This document shows positions 20,533-31,584 of a stretch of 64,000 nucleotides of DNA, one piece after another. The stretch lies in the NCBI GenBank assembly GCA_948144175.1, contig CANXME010002568.1, positions 1,046,001 through 1,110,000 of the forward strand, in the 5' to 3' direction. The notes beneath the pieces were generated by a model. It made no database searches, had not been told where the DNA came from, and saw only the letters and a program-made list of their open reading frames with translations. The position numbers and the translations under genes were made by a program. The DNA is from Closterium sp. NIES-65 (taxonomy: Eukaryota > Streptophyta > Zygnematophyceae > Desmidiales > Closteriaceae). Numbering within the stretch: the first letter of the stretch is position 1; each line of letters begins with the position of its first letter.

Positions 20533-21283
20533 TAACCTCCCTACCCGCCGTCCCGCCCTGCCCTGTGTTAGGGTCTGGGGGTGGCAAGTAGGGGGTGACG
20601 GGTGTGTGGTCTCCCCTGCTCCTCCTCCTCCTTCGTCTTCCACTGCTGCAGCTGTCGCTGAGGGGGGTGGATATGTGTGAGCCTGCGGTTTAGGGTGTAA
20701 GGGGGGTGCTATGGGAGTGGAGCTAGGGTTTGAGCAGGGGGTGTGTGTCGAGAGGTGTGGGGCAGCTGGAGGAGGTTGGTTGAACGGAGGTTGTCGTCGT
20801 GTCGTCAGCAGCACTAGTAGTCCGAGGCGCTGCTCCGGTAGCCCAGTCGTAGCCAGCTGTGCCAGTCGCCCGTGGGTCCGTTGCTCGTCTGCCGCTAGTC
20901 TTAGCCGCAGAGCCAGTTACTCTAGTAGTCCGGAGCGCTGTTCCGGTAGCCGCTGTGCCAGTGTGACTCCTGTTGCCCGTGTATCTGCAGCTTCAGCCGT
21001 CGCCTCCTATCATCCTCTCCTCTTACAGTCTCGCCTCCTCCTCCTCACTTGCCCTTTGTGAATGACTCTAGCTTTGCTCGCTATTGTGAACTCCTGCTCT
21101 ATGCCTGCTTGCTCATTGTGCTGATTACACCCCACTTGGGCTATGGGGGTGTGTCAGAATGTTATGTTTGTCTAGCCTGCAGTGGGGTACTCAATGGTGA
21201 GTACAGCCCAACTTAGGGTTTCCTATATGTACTCAATTGCTTGCTAGTGAACACCCTCTCTTCTTCATTCTCGTTTCTTCACA
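19747..21283 (+). mobile_element. W2: short non-autonomous LTR element (1537 bp)
   Basis: LTRs at 19747-19880 (134 bp) and 21152-21283 (132 bp), target duplication agtag at 19742-19746 and 21284-21288, primer-binding site TGCTATCAGAGC from 19881, polypurine CTATGGGGGTG just before 21152. Same family as W1, in opposite orientation. The two share the region ahead of the 3' LTR (TTTGCTCGCTATTGTGAACT) and the GC-rich leader. Long C runs (about 20361-20396 and 20500-20528) make its true length uncertain. The Pro-rich open frame 19880-20680 is composition, not a gene. Telo-boxes are at 19808-19816 and 21213-21221. Confidence 0.87.
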
Positions 21284-22951
21284 AGTAGGATGACGTGGAG
21301 TTGGGCGGTGGGGCGTCTGAGTGCGTCGGCGATGTTGGATGCACCTTTCTTGTACGTGACCGTGTAGTGAAAGTTGGACTCCAGATAGTCCAACCAATGG
21401 ATCTGTCGTGGGTTGAGATTTGGTTGGGCGTGAAGGTACTGTAGTCATCGATGGTCTGTCCGTACTGTCACGTCTGCTCCCGTGAGGTAACAACGCCACA
21501 CCTCGAACGCGTGCATGATCACCAACATCTCGCGGTCGTGTATCGGGTAGTTGCGTTTGGGCGGGTGCGGCTTGCGGGACTCGTACGCGATTGGCTGGAG
21601 GCCGTTCCCGAAGTCCTGCAATAGTACTTCTCCCACGGCGATGTCGCTAGCATCAGTGACACGCTCGTACGGATGGTGCGGATTTGCGATGTCAAGCACT
21701 GGCGACGAGCACAAAATTGTTTTGAGGGCCGAGAAGGCAGCTTGCTATTTCTCGCCCCACGTGTACTCAACCCCCTTCCTCAGCAGGTCGGTCAACGGGG
21801 CAGTCAACTTCGCCATGTTGGGGACGAACCGGCGCACGTAGTTGACGAATCCCAGAAGACTGCAACTCGGTCAAATTTGTCGGCGCGTGCCATGCTTGAA
21901 TCATCGCGATCTTCTTCGGGTCTATTTCCACTCCTTCAGCTAAAATAATGTGTCCCAAAAACTCCAGTCGGTCCTGTAAAAACTCACACTTAGAAGCTTT
22001 GGTTAGTAGGCGGTTCTCACTTCGTATTCTAAAAACTGCTTCGATGTCGTGTAAGTGCTATGCTCTGTTGGGGCTGTAAATCAGTATGTCGTCGAGGTAC
22101 ACGATGACACACTTATCTAAAAGCGGGCGGAAGGCTTCGTTCATCGTCATTTGGAAAGTGACGGGGGCGTTGGTCAGTCTGAAGGGCATGACTGTATATT
22201 CGAAGGATTCGTAGCGCGTTCGGAAAGCTGTCTTGGGGCAGTTGGGTGGGTTGATGCGAATCTGGTGGTAACCTCCTCTAAGGTCAGTTTTCAAGAAAAC
22301 TCGGGCTGTGCGCAGTTGGTCGATCAGTTCGTCGGCTCGCGGGATGGGGTGACGAGATTTTATGGTAACTCTCTTCAGTTCCCTGTAGTCTATGCACATG
22401 CGAAAACCCCCGTCCTTTTTCGGCGTGAATAGTATCGGTCCTGCGAAGGGTGACGAACTCGGGCGAATGAATTCTTTTTCGAGTAGGTAATCCAGCTGCT
22501 TCCTTAGTTCGTCCAATTCGGGTTGGGTCAGTCGGAACTGTCGCTGTACTGTCGGCTGTGCCCCCGGTTCTAACTCGATCCTGTGGTCGTGCGGACGTTG
22601 AGGTGGCAGTCCCGTTGGCAGGTCATCCAGTTGACGCTGCTTCAGGAGTGCTGCCAGGTCATCCGGTACGTCGGCTAGCAGTTTCAGTAAATCCCCCCCT
22701 TTGTCTGCTGCCTTGGCTTCCCAAATGTCAACCGCGTACACGTCAGCTCCTGCCGCTACGGCACGTTTCATCGTGATCACATTGACACGCACCGACGAGG
22801 ACTCAAGCGAGCCCCAGCGAGGTAAGGCGATGTTGTTACCGTTCATTCGCACGGTGTAGTCACCCGTCATCCAGTCGATTCGTGTATTGTGTCGTCGCAG
22901 CCAATCACGACCGAGTAAAATGTCGGTACCGTCGAGGGTCGTTGTGAGCAT
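21284..22951 (-). pseudogene. Element Y reverse transcriptase and RNase H
   Basis: From 22951 down: end of the protease region (ILLGRDWLRRHN), linker, then reverse transcriptase with EFIRPSSSPFAGPILFTPKKDGGFRMCIDYR (in pieces), RHPIPRADELID, FLKTDLRGGYHQI and VYLDDILIYS with YLDD at 22088-22099. RNase H follows at 21770-21290 (TDASDIAVGEVLLQ, HDREMLVIMHAFEVWR, TVRTDHR, LNPRQIHWLDYL). A stop follows the reverse transcriptase block, the thumb region is frameshifted near 21870, and a TGA follows DHR. It copied the RNA genome of the gypsy element in the past. Confidence 0.88.
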
Positions 22952-22954
22952 TTC

Positions 22955-23454
22955 CTAGCTAAACGTGAAGTTACCCCCGCATTGAATCCGAACCCGGTCT
23001 ACACGTTCCCGTATCGCCAGTGGCGTGCCGTCAACTAGTCTTGCGTCGATCTCAGGTAAGCATCTGTCAAGTGGCAGTTTCAGTTTTTGTGCTGTAGCAG
23101 TGTTGATGAGGCTGTGGCTGGCTACCCCATCTACGAAGATTTTTACTAAGTCCATCCCAATTTTCCCACTAAGCAGTATGGGGCTGTCTACCGTAATACC
23201 CTCCTTATTCGGCCGGGTGTGGTCGATTGCGTGAACTAGCACAATCACTCGGTGAGGGTCGGTTGGGTCGAGCGAGTGGTGTGACCTGTCAGTAGAGGGC
23301 CCGTCTGCTACTGACTCCCAGCGTTTCTCTGCTGCTTGGTCTATTTCTGCCGCTCAGCTTCCCCCTTTCCCTTAGCGTTTTCCAGGCATTCGCTCTTGCG
23401 GTGTCCCGGCCGATTGCATGCAAAGCAGCACCCTTTGAACAGTGCGGCAGCGCA
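22955..23454 (-). pseudogene. Element Y gag zinc knuckle and protease
   Basis: The minus-strand segment 23450-23386 encodes CCFACNRPGHRKSEC, a C-X2-C-X4-H-X4-C zinc knuckle that binds RNA. The protease frame (23248-22955) has ILLSGKIGMDLVKIFVDGVASHSLI; the family active site D-S/T-G is seen as VDGVASH, so one residue differs. A stop separates the protease from the reverse transcriptase frame. Copia-2 is inserted at 23450-23454. Confidence 0.8.
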
Positions 23455-23590
23455 TGTCAGATGATTATATATTGCTGATGCATATATGTAGGCTGTAGTG
23501 GGGTAACCCATATGGGGTACAACCCAATTAGGGTTGGTACTTGAACTTGTTTCATTTCATAGTGCATCATTCCTCGCCTCTATCTCAACA
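23455..23590 (+). repeat. Copia-2 5' LTR
   Basis: Starts TGTCAGATGATTATAT and ends CTCAACA. It shares the TAGGCTGTAGTGGGGTA block with the other LTRs of the window. The telo-box is degenerate here (TTAGGGTTG). Confidence 0.92.
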
Positions 23591-24668
23591 TGGTATCGAG
23601 CAGGTTCCCTAGTGGGAACTGTTCCTAGGGCCCACCTACTGTTCCGTCCTGCCCGGAGCGCGCTCTGCCCTAGCCCGAGTCGCGCCTGGGCCTTTTTTCC
23701 TTTGGCGGCCCGATCGCGTCGAGCCGCCCGCGATTCCTTTTTTTTTTTTGGCGCGCCACCTACGCGGCCTCGTCGCGCCGCCCCTGGACGGCCGCGCCGC
23801 GTCGCGCGCCGCCCCCCTCTGACCCTCGCGACGCCGGCGCCGTCTCTGACGGCCCCGCGATCGCCTGCGACGGCCCCGCCGTCCCCTCTTCAGGCCCCTC
23901 CACTGCGCTTGACGGCCCCGCCGTCCCCTCTGCCGGCCCCGCCGCTGCACTTGACGGCCCCGCCGTCCCCTCTGACGGCCCCGCTGTCCCCCCCCTGACG
24001 GCCCCGCCGCTGCACCTGCCGGCCCCGCCGCTGCGCCTGCCAGGCCCCGCCGCTGCTTCAGGCGGCCCCGCCCCTGTACCTGACGGCCCCGCCGTCCCCT
24101 TCGTCGGCCCCGCCGCTGCGCCTGCCGGCCCCGCCGCTGCACCTGACGGCCCCGCCGCTGCACTTGCCGGCCCCGCCGCTGCTTCAGGCGGCCCCGCCGC
24201 TGCACCTGACGGCCCCGCCGTCCCCTTCGACGGCCCCGCCGCGGCACCTGACGGCCCCGCCGTCCCCTCTGACGGCCCCGCCACTGCACCTACCGGCCCC
24301 GCCGCTACCCCTGACGGCCCCGCTACTGCACCTGCAGGCCCCGCCGTCTCATCTCCCGACCCCGCAGCTGCATCTCCCGGCCCCGCCGCCCCAGCAACTG
24401 CGCCGCCCCAGCAGCCGAGCCGCCCCAGCAGCCGAGCCGCCCCAGCAGCCGAGCCGCCCCGGCAGCCGAGCCGCCCCAGCAGCCGAGCCGCCCCAGCAGC
24501 CGAGCCGCCCCAGCAGCCGAGCCGCCCCGGCAGCCGAGCCGCCCTAGCAGCCGAGCCGCCCCAGCAGCCGAGCCGCCGAGCCGCCCGCGCCGCCCGAGCC
24601 GCCTGCACTGCCCTGTCTGGTGAGCACTGAGCTTTACTCTGCGCACTGCCCCCCCCCCTACTGCTGTC
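23591..24668 (+). other. Copia-2 5' leader, GC-rich tandem repeats
   Basis: Primer-binding site at 23591, then C/G-rich units of the type CTGACGGCCCCGCCG (23860-24390) and CAGCCGAGCCGCCC units (24415-24560). It gives open frames on both strands, but none shows a recognisable motif and no counterpart is conserved in sequence between copies, so it is treated as untranslated leader. Confidence 0.7.
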
Positions 24669-27600
24669 ATGGCTACCCCCAGTGTCCTCACCTTTGACGC
24701 TGAGGGCAGAGCCATAGACTTTGACGTGTGGGTAGACGACCTGCTGCTTTTCCTACAGTGCGACAGAGCTGACGGCCTCTCTCTCTTTGATCTCACTTCT
24801 GGTGCCTCTCCCGCCCCTGCTGCTACTGAGGATGCCACTGTTCGCTCACAGTGGGCCACACGCGATGCTGCTGCACGTCTTGCTGTGCGTCGCCACCTCC
24901 CTCCCTCTGAGTGTGCACACTTTGGGTCGTACAAGAGTGCTCAGACCTTGTACGACGCCGTTATTGCACGCTACTCCACCCCTGCCACTGCTGCACTGAG
25001 CCGCCTCATGCTACCGTACCTCTTTCCCAACCTTGCTTCTTTTGCCACAGTCGCCGACCTCATTACCCACCTGCGCACTAGTGACGCTCGCTTCCGCGCT
25101 GCGCTTCCTGCTGAGTTCTGCGCCAAGAACCCCCCCCCCAAGTACTTCACTCTCTACTACATTGTCACCCGCCTCCCTGACTCCCTTCGCGGAGTCAGGG
25201 ACGACTTACTCTCAGTCTGCCCCACCACTCTCACTGTTGACCTCCTCGAGAAGTCCCTCCTAGCAGCCGAGAAGAGCATTCTTGCTGTAGGGGCCTCTCG
25301 TGGTGACCCGCGCACCCCCATCTTTGAGGGGTGTTCCCCCTCCCCCCTCCTGCCCTCTGTCGCCTCTGCTGCTACGGCCGACCTAGTTGGTCTTGAGTCG
25401 GTCGGTGCGGCGTCTGCCCCCAGTGGGAGACGTCGCTCTGGCAAGGGCAAGGGGGGCAGGGGCGGTGGTGGAGGCGGCGGGGGCGGTGGAGGCGGCGGTG
25501 GAGGCAGCGGAGGAGGTGAGGGTGGTAGCGGGAGTGGTGGCGGGAGTGGAGGTGTCAGCGGCGGCAGTGGAGGCGGGGGCGGCAGCGGCGGTGGTGGTGG
25601 GAGTGGAGGCGGAGGCGGCGGTGGCGGCGGTGACGGTGGGAGTGGCGGTGGCAGCGGAGGTGGTGACGGCGGCGGCGGAGGAGGAGGCGGCGGAGGTCGT
25701 GGCTCGTCGCGGAGGAGTGGCTCCGGTGGTGGTCAGCGCCAGCAGCAGCAGCGTGGTCAGGAGACCCTCTCCCCGCAGCAGCTCCGTGAGTGGTACGCTG
25801 CACGTCAGAGGGGTGGGGGTACTGGTCCGTGCACCTACGTCCTGCGCATTGGCGACCGTGCGGGTGAGCCGTGTGGTGGTCCACACTCCACCCAGCGCTG
25901 CTTCGGCCGCCTGACTGACGCTTGGCGCCGCCACTTTCCTGACGCCTCTGAGATCCCTCGCTGGGACCAGCTGTTTAGGGCAGGAGTAGCTATCTTTGAT
26001 CTTGACTTTGATGCTATTCTTCGTGCCATGTATGCTGTGACTATTAGTGAGGAGGGTGATTGTTACCGGTGTTTCCCGCCCGACCCGGGCATTGGTACTG
26101 CGGCTCTAGGTGCTGTTGAGGCTGCTGCTCCAGGTGCTGTTGAGACTGCGGATCTAGGTGCTGTTGAGGCTGCTGCTCTAGGTGCCAGTGAGTCTGTGTC
26201 CCCAGGTGCTGGTGAGTCTGCTCTCTCAGGTACTGCGTCGGCTCCGCCCTCTCTCACCTTCACTCTTGACTCAGGAGCGTCTCGCTCCTTCTTTCGAGAC
26301 CGCACCACACTCACGCCGCTTAGTCGGCCAGTGGCAGTCTCCCTGGCGGACCCCTCTGGGGGTCCTGTTCTGGCTCGCTACTCCACTGTCCTTCCGTGCC
26401 CTGCGGTCCCGTCTGGCTCCCTGTCCGGTCTCTACCTCCCCTCGTTCTCTACGAACTTGGTGGCGGGTGCTGACCTCCAGGATGCAGGGGTTGACCAGTT
26501 CACCCCTGCACGCCGACGGGACACCCACTGCACGGACGCGGACACGGGTCGACACTTGACCACGTTCACACGTGGGCCGGGGTCGAGCCTGTACACACTC
26601 ACTGTTCCGTCTCCTCCTCCTGTGTCTGGTCAGGTAGCTGCGTCGGGTCAGGTGTTTGCTGCAGCGTCCAGGTCTGGTCCTGAGTCTGCCCCCTGCTCGT
26701 GTCGCCTCCTGTCCCACGAGACCCTCCTGTGGCACCACCGCATGGGTCACCCCTCCCTGCCTCGTCTCCTGGGCATGGCCTCTCGCCTTCTTGTCTCTGG
26801 TCTTCCCCGGTCCCTCCCTCCCCTTCCTCCGGGGCCTGGCCCTCCCTGTGTCCCCTGTGTCGAGGGTCGCCTGCGGGCTACCCCTCACTCCTCCCCGTTT
26901 CCTCCGACGGAGGCCCCGATGCAGACGCTTCACATGGACGTGTGGGGCCCAGCCCGCGTCCGTGGACAGGGTCACGAGCGCTACTTCCTGCTGGTGGTTG
27001 ACGACTACTCGCGTTACACCACAGTCTTCCCCTTGCGCAGCAAGGGTGAGGTCACTGAGGTGTTGATCGACTGGATCCGCGCAGCTCGTCTCCAGCTTAG
27101 GCGGAGCTTCGGCTCGGACTTTCCTGTGTTGCGTCTGCACTCGGACAGAGGCGGAGAGTTCTCCTCCGGCCTTCTGCGAGCCTACTGTCGTGCACGAGGC
27201 ATCCGCCAGACCTTCACGCTTCCGGACTCTCCACAGCAGAATGGGATTGCTGAGCGCCGCATCGGCATAGTCATGGACGTCGCCCGTACGTCCATGGTGC
27301 ATGCGGCTGCCCCCCATTTTCTGTGGCCGTTTGCGGTTCGGTACGCCGCGCATCAGATCAACCTTCACCCCAGGGTCTCCAGACTGGAGACCTCCCCAGC
27401 TTTGTTGTGGACGGGGAAGGTTGGCGATGCGTCGGCGTTCCGTGTCTGGGGATCTCGGGCGTTTGTCCGCGACTTGTCTGCGGACAAGCTGTCCCCTCGT
27501 GCTGCTCCTTGCGTCTTCCTGGGTTTCCCCCCTGATGCACCTGGGTGGCAATTTTACCACCCCACCTCTCGTCGTGTTCTGTCCTCCCAGGACGTCACGT

Positions 27601-30600
27601 TCGACGAGTCGGTGCCCTTCTACCGGCTCTTCCCCTACCGCACTCCGTCCCTCCCCCCGCCGCCCCTCTTCTTGGTCCCAGGTCCCCCCGCGGTAGACCC
27701 TCTCCCCCCTCAGGGTCCTGCCCCTTCAGGTGTGTCTCAGGTAGACGCGGTCGAGCCTGTTGAGGTCACTGGTGACTCTGGTGCTGCTGCGGGTGCTGAG
27801 CCTGGGGGTGCTGAGCCTGGGGGTGCTGAGACTGGGGGTGCTGAGCCTGGGGGTGCTGAGACTGGGGGTGCTGAGCCTGGGGGTGCTGGGCCTGGGGGTG
27901 CTGAGCCTGGGGGTGCTGAGCCTGGGGGTGCTGAGCCTGGGGGTACTGCGTCAGGGAGTGCTGCACCTGCTGCTTCTGTTCCTGGTGGTTCTCCGGACCG
28001 TTCTTCGCGCCGCGAGCCGCTCTCTCCTCTGGAGCTGCGTGAGTGGTTTGCCCGGCGCTGGAGGCGAGCTGCTGGAGCTGGGGGTGCTGCGGGTGCTGGA
28101 GGTTCTGTTGCTGCCGAGGGAGCTGGTACCACGGGTCCCGGAGGTGCTCGTACTGAGAGTACTGGAGCTGCCGGGCCCGGGGGTGCCTCTGGAGCTGGAG
28201 CTGCTGCGGGTGCTGGCGCTGAGACTACGACTGTCGGTCCTACTGAGGGTACTTCTGGCGCTGCTGGAGGTGCTGGAGTTGGAGCTGCTACTGGTGCTGG
28301 TGCTGCCTCTGGAGGTGTTGGTGCTGTCCCTGCTGTCTCTGGCGGTACTGCGCGGCCTCGGCCGTACTTCGTTCCGCTCCTTCAGCAGGTTCTTGGTCTC
28401 CCGCCTTCGACTGGTCCTTCTCCTCCCGTAGAGTGTCCACTGCCTGTCCCGTCACAGTCACAGTTACAGCCCGCCTCTCCCCTGCCTTCTCCTTCTCCCT
28501 ACACTGGTCCTACTGGAGGTCTTGCTGAGCGTCGTGAGCCTGCGTCCCGCCCTGCGTCGCCAGTCCGAGCTGCTCGCCCTAGTGGTCGCGGTTCGCGTCA
28601 GCGTCCTCCTCCTGTCCCTGGCACACACGGGATGTCTCTGCGTCCGTCCACTGCTCCTCTGCGTGCCCCTTTGCCTTCTCCTCCTCAGTCCTCCCTTCCC
28701 ACACTTGCCGACCCGGAGTCGGACTCTCGCCGTACTGCCAGTCCTACTGTCACGCGTCTTCTTGCTACTCTTGTCACTGACCCTTCCTTTGAGTCCGCTG
28801 CTGCGTCTGCCCTAGTTGCTGAGCTCGTCGACTTTGCTGCTGCGTGTCGTCTAGACTACGCTGCCAGTCTTGTTGCTGAGCCTACTGGGTCTGCTGAGTC
28901 TGCGTCTGCTGCGTCTGCGTCTGCCTGTCCTCCGTCCGTCGGGGGTGACTGTGCTCTTGGCACGGACGTCCTTGAGGACAGGCAGGAGGAGTTCCTGTGC
29001 TTTGCCGCCGCTTTGCCCCATCTCGTGTCCATGCTTGTTGCCCCTGAGGGAGACCCGGATGCTCTAGACATCCCGACCCCACGCTCTTACGCAGAGGCGA
29101 TGGCCGGTCGCTACTCCTCTCAGTGGCAGTCAGCCATGGACGCAGAGATGGCTTCCTAGAAGTCCACAGGCATCTACGTTGACGCTGTTCCCCCTCCTGG
29201 GGCGAACATTGTCAGTGGCATGTGGATCTTCAGGGTGAAGCGGCCGCCGGGTTCTCCGCCTGTCTTCAAGGCGCGCTACGTGGCTCGTGGCTTCAGTCAG
29301 CGACAGGGAGTTGACTTCTTTCAGACCTTCTCCCCGACCCCGAAGATGACCAATCTTCGGGTTCTACTGCACGTCGCTGCTCAGCGTGACTACGAGCTAC
29401 ACTCTCTTGACTTCAGCACTGCTTTCCTGCAGGGCCGCCTGCACGAGGAGATCTGGCTGCGCCGCCCTCCTGGCTTCACTGGGTCGTTCCCTCCTGGTAC
29501 CCAGTGGAGCCTCCGGCGGCCAGTCTACGGTCTCCGCCAGGCGCCGCGTGAGTGGCACGACACACTGAGGACTACACTTGCGGCTCTTGGGTTCGCTCCT
29601 TCTACTGCTGACCCGTCGCTGTTTCTGCGCACCGACACCTCGCTGACGCCGTTCTACATCCTCGTGTACGTCGACGACTTGGTCTTTGCCACTGCGGACA
29701 CTGCCGCACTCGCCCACGTGAAGTCCGAGCTGCAGAAGAGACACACGTGCACAGACCTGGGTGAACTGACAAGCTATCTTGGCTTACGGATCACCCGGGA
29801 CAGAGCACGCCGCACCATTACCCTGACTCAGTCACACATGGTGCAGCAGGTCCTTCAGCGCTTCGGCTTCACGTACTCCTCGCCTCACTCCACTCCTCTG
29901 CCTACGGGACACTCGCTCTCAGCTCTGCCTTCGGATGAGTCCGTAGAGTCGAGTGGTCCGTATCCAGAGCTTGTGGGCTGCCTCATGTACCTGATGACCT
30001 GCACTCGACCTGACCTCGCATACCCTCTCAGCATCCTAGCACGCTATGTTGCTCCCGGCCGTCACCGGAAGGAGCACATGGATGCAGCTAAGAGGGTGTT
30101 GCGCTACTTGTGCAGTACGTCGGGCATTGGGCTAGTGCTTGGAGGGCGAGAGCGGCCTGTGCTCACTGGGCACTCAGACGCTTCTTGGGCTGACGACCAG
30201 GCTACGCAGCGGTCGTCTCAGGGTTACACCTTCAGTCTTGGCTCTGGCTCTGTCTCTTGGCGCTCTACTCGCTCTTCGTCTGTTCTCAGCTCCAGCTGTG
30301 AGGCTGAGATCTACGCCACCGCCATGGCTGCCCAGGAGCTTCGCTGGCTCACCTACCTGCTGACTGACCTTGGAGAGCGGCCTCGTTCTCCTCCAGTGCT
30401 GTACGTCGACAACAAGGCAACCATTGCCTTGTGTCAGGAGCACAGACTGGAGCACAGGACGAAGCACATTGCTCTGCGCTACTTCCTTGCTCGAGAGCTG
30501 CAGCAGCGTGGTCAGCTTCTTCTGCGTTTCGTGGCCACTGAGGCCAACACTGCTGATGTGTTCACCAAGGCACTTCCGCCTCGTGACCATCAGCGCTTTT

Positions 30601-30650
30601 GCACTCTGCTAGGCCTTGTGCCCACTGGGCCTCACTTGCTTACCTCTTGA
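24669..30650 (+). CDS. Copia-2 gag-pol polyprotein (one in-frame TAG at 29157-29159)
   Basis: Single-frame copia polyprotein from ATG 24669. Gag occupies residues 1 to about 230, followed by a Gly/Ser tract (about 258-355), a zinc-knuckle-like CGGPHSTQRC, protease (DSGASRSFF, D at about residue 534), the integrase zinc finger (HHRMGHPSL ... CVPC) and core (HMDVWGPARV, VVDDYSRY, HSDRGGEFSS, PQQNGIAERRIG), a linker with a 15-bp repeat coding Gly-Ala-Glu-Pro-Gly, reverse transcriptase (FKARYVARGFSQ, DFSTAFLQ, YVDD at residue 1667) and RNase H (SDASWADDQ, SSSCEAEIYA, DNKATIAL, TKHIALRYF). Processing would yield capsid, protease, integrase and polymerase acting in cytoplasmic particles and then the nucleus. 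The only visible lesion is a TAG where Copia-1 and -3 have a Trp codon, between integrase and reverse transcriptase. Confidence 0.93.
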
Positions 30651-30870
30651 CCTTGCTTGTACTGCTGCATATATATATCCTTGCTCTTGCTTGTTTAGCA
30701 CTGTTATATATATATGCTCTGCTGCATGTGAACTGGCCTTGTGGCCTTGACCTTGTGCTCGGAATTTGTGTGGTATCCTTGAGATCCACCCTAAGCTTGC
30801 TTTGCTTTGCTTTGCTTTGCTTGACTGGTCTTGTGACCCCTTGCTCTCCCCCACTTTGCCTATGGGGGTG
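30651..30870 (+). other. Copia-2 3' untranslated region and polypurine tract
   Basis: TATATATA runs at about 30668-30714, a CTTTG pentamer repeat (30795-30822) and the purine tract ending CTATGGGGGTG at 30870, directly before the 3' LTR. Confidence 0.75.
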
Positions 30871-31006
30871 TGTCAGATGATTATATATTGCTGATGCATA
30901 TATGTAGGCTGTAGTGGGGTAGCCCATATGGGGTACAACCCAATTAGGGTTGGTACTTGTACTTGTTTCATTTCATAGTGCATCATTCCTCGCCTCTATC
31001 TCAACA
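30871..31006 (+). repeat. Copia-2 3' LTR
   Basis: 136 bp, differing from the 5' LTR at about two positions (GTAGCCC for GTAACCC; TTGTACTT for TTGAACTT). Followed by the target duplication gcgca at 31007-31011. Confidence 0.92.
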
Positions 31007-31448
31007 GCGCATTCGCGGTGACGGCACGTATCGTGGCGCCCTCATTCGTTCCACGAGACCGATGTCCCCAGTCACTACTTTCGTAGGACCCCGGTCTCGG
31101 TCGGCGGAAGAAGTCAAGTTTCTCCACCATAGCGAGAATTTCTTGAAAGTCGGTGACGCCGCGAAGCTGGATTTCTTTAGCGATGTCGTGCTTCAGGCCG
31201 GCGATGTAGCGGTTGATGCGCTCGCTCTCGTGCATGTAACCCACTAGTTTTCATAGCGCCAGAAACCCGCTTTTGTAGTCCTGGACGGAACCGAGTTGGC
31301 GCCAAGTGCGGAGCTTCTGTCGCGCTGCGATCGAAGCCGCAATTGGCTCAGACCAAGCGCGCAGATCTCCGCACCATGCGTCCCACGTGCGATATTGGGG
31401 CACCTCCACGAAATACGATGGCGCCCAGGGTCCAGTTTGTCCTTCCCG
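31007..31448 (-). pseudogene. Element Y gag, middle part
   Basis: Two minus-strand pieces, TWDAWCGDLRAWSEPIAASIAARQ (31454-31251) and YMHESERINRYIAGLKHDIAKEIQLRG with DFQEILAMVEKLD (31244-30996). These are the retrotransposon gag core with its conserved W-F and Y-x(n)-F-x(n)-GL spacing. A stop lies between them. The segment is bounded by Copia-2 on the left and Copia-3 on the right. Confidence 0.8.
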
Positions 31449-31584
31449 TGTCAAAATATTATGTAGCTTACTTATTTGTGTAGGCTATAGTGGGGTATCC
31501 CATAGGGGGTACAACCCAACTAGGGTTTCCTATTTGTACTCACTTCGTTCATAGTCAATTCATTTTCTCGTTCTTTCTTTCACA
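31449..31584 (+). repeat. Copia-3 5' LTR
   Basis: Starts TGTCAAAATATTATG and ends TTTCACA, followed by the primer-binding site. Close to the Copia-0 LTR (shared GCTTACTTATTTGTGTAGGC). Confidence 0.9.

Larger units (their letters stand above)
23455..31006 (+). mobile_element. Copia-2: nearly intact Ty1/copia retrotransposon (7552 bp)
   Basis: 136-bp LTRs (23455-23590 and 30871-31006) differ at about two positions and are flanked by gcgca (23450-23454 and 31007-31011). Primer-binding site TGGTATCGAGCAGG, GC-rich leader, one gag-pol frame of about 1993 codons interrupted by a single TAG, polypurine tract CTATGGGGGTG. It is the best reference copy of the Copia-0 to -3 family in this window and sits in the gag of element Y. 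Confidence 0.95.

Noticed and set aside
19880-20814. Pro-rich and Gly-rich open frames of 266 and 292 codons
   Set aside because: They are the two strands of the W2 leader and include long C runs; no domain.
23534-24608. Collagen-like Gly-rich open frame (282 codons)
   Set aside because: Antisense of the Copia-2 leader repeat, not a collagen; no Gly-X-Y regularity beyond the DNA repeat.
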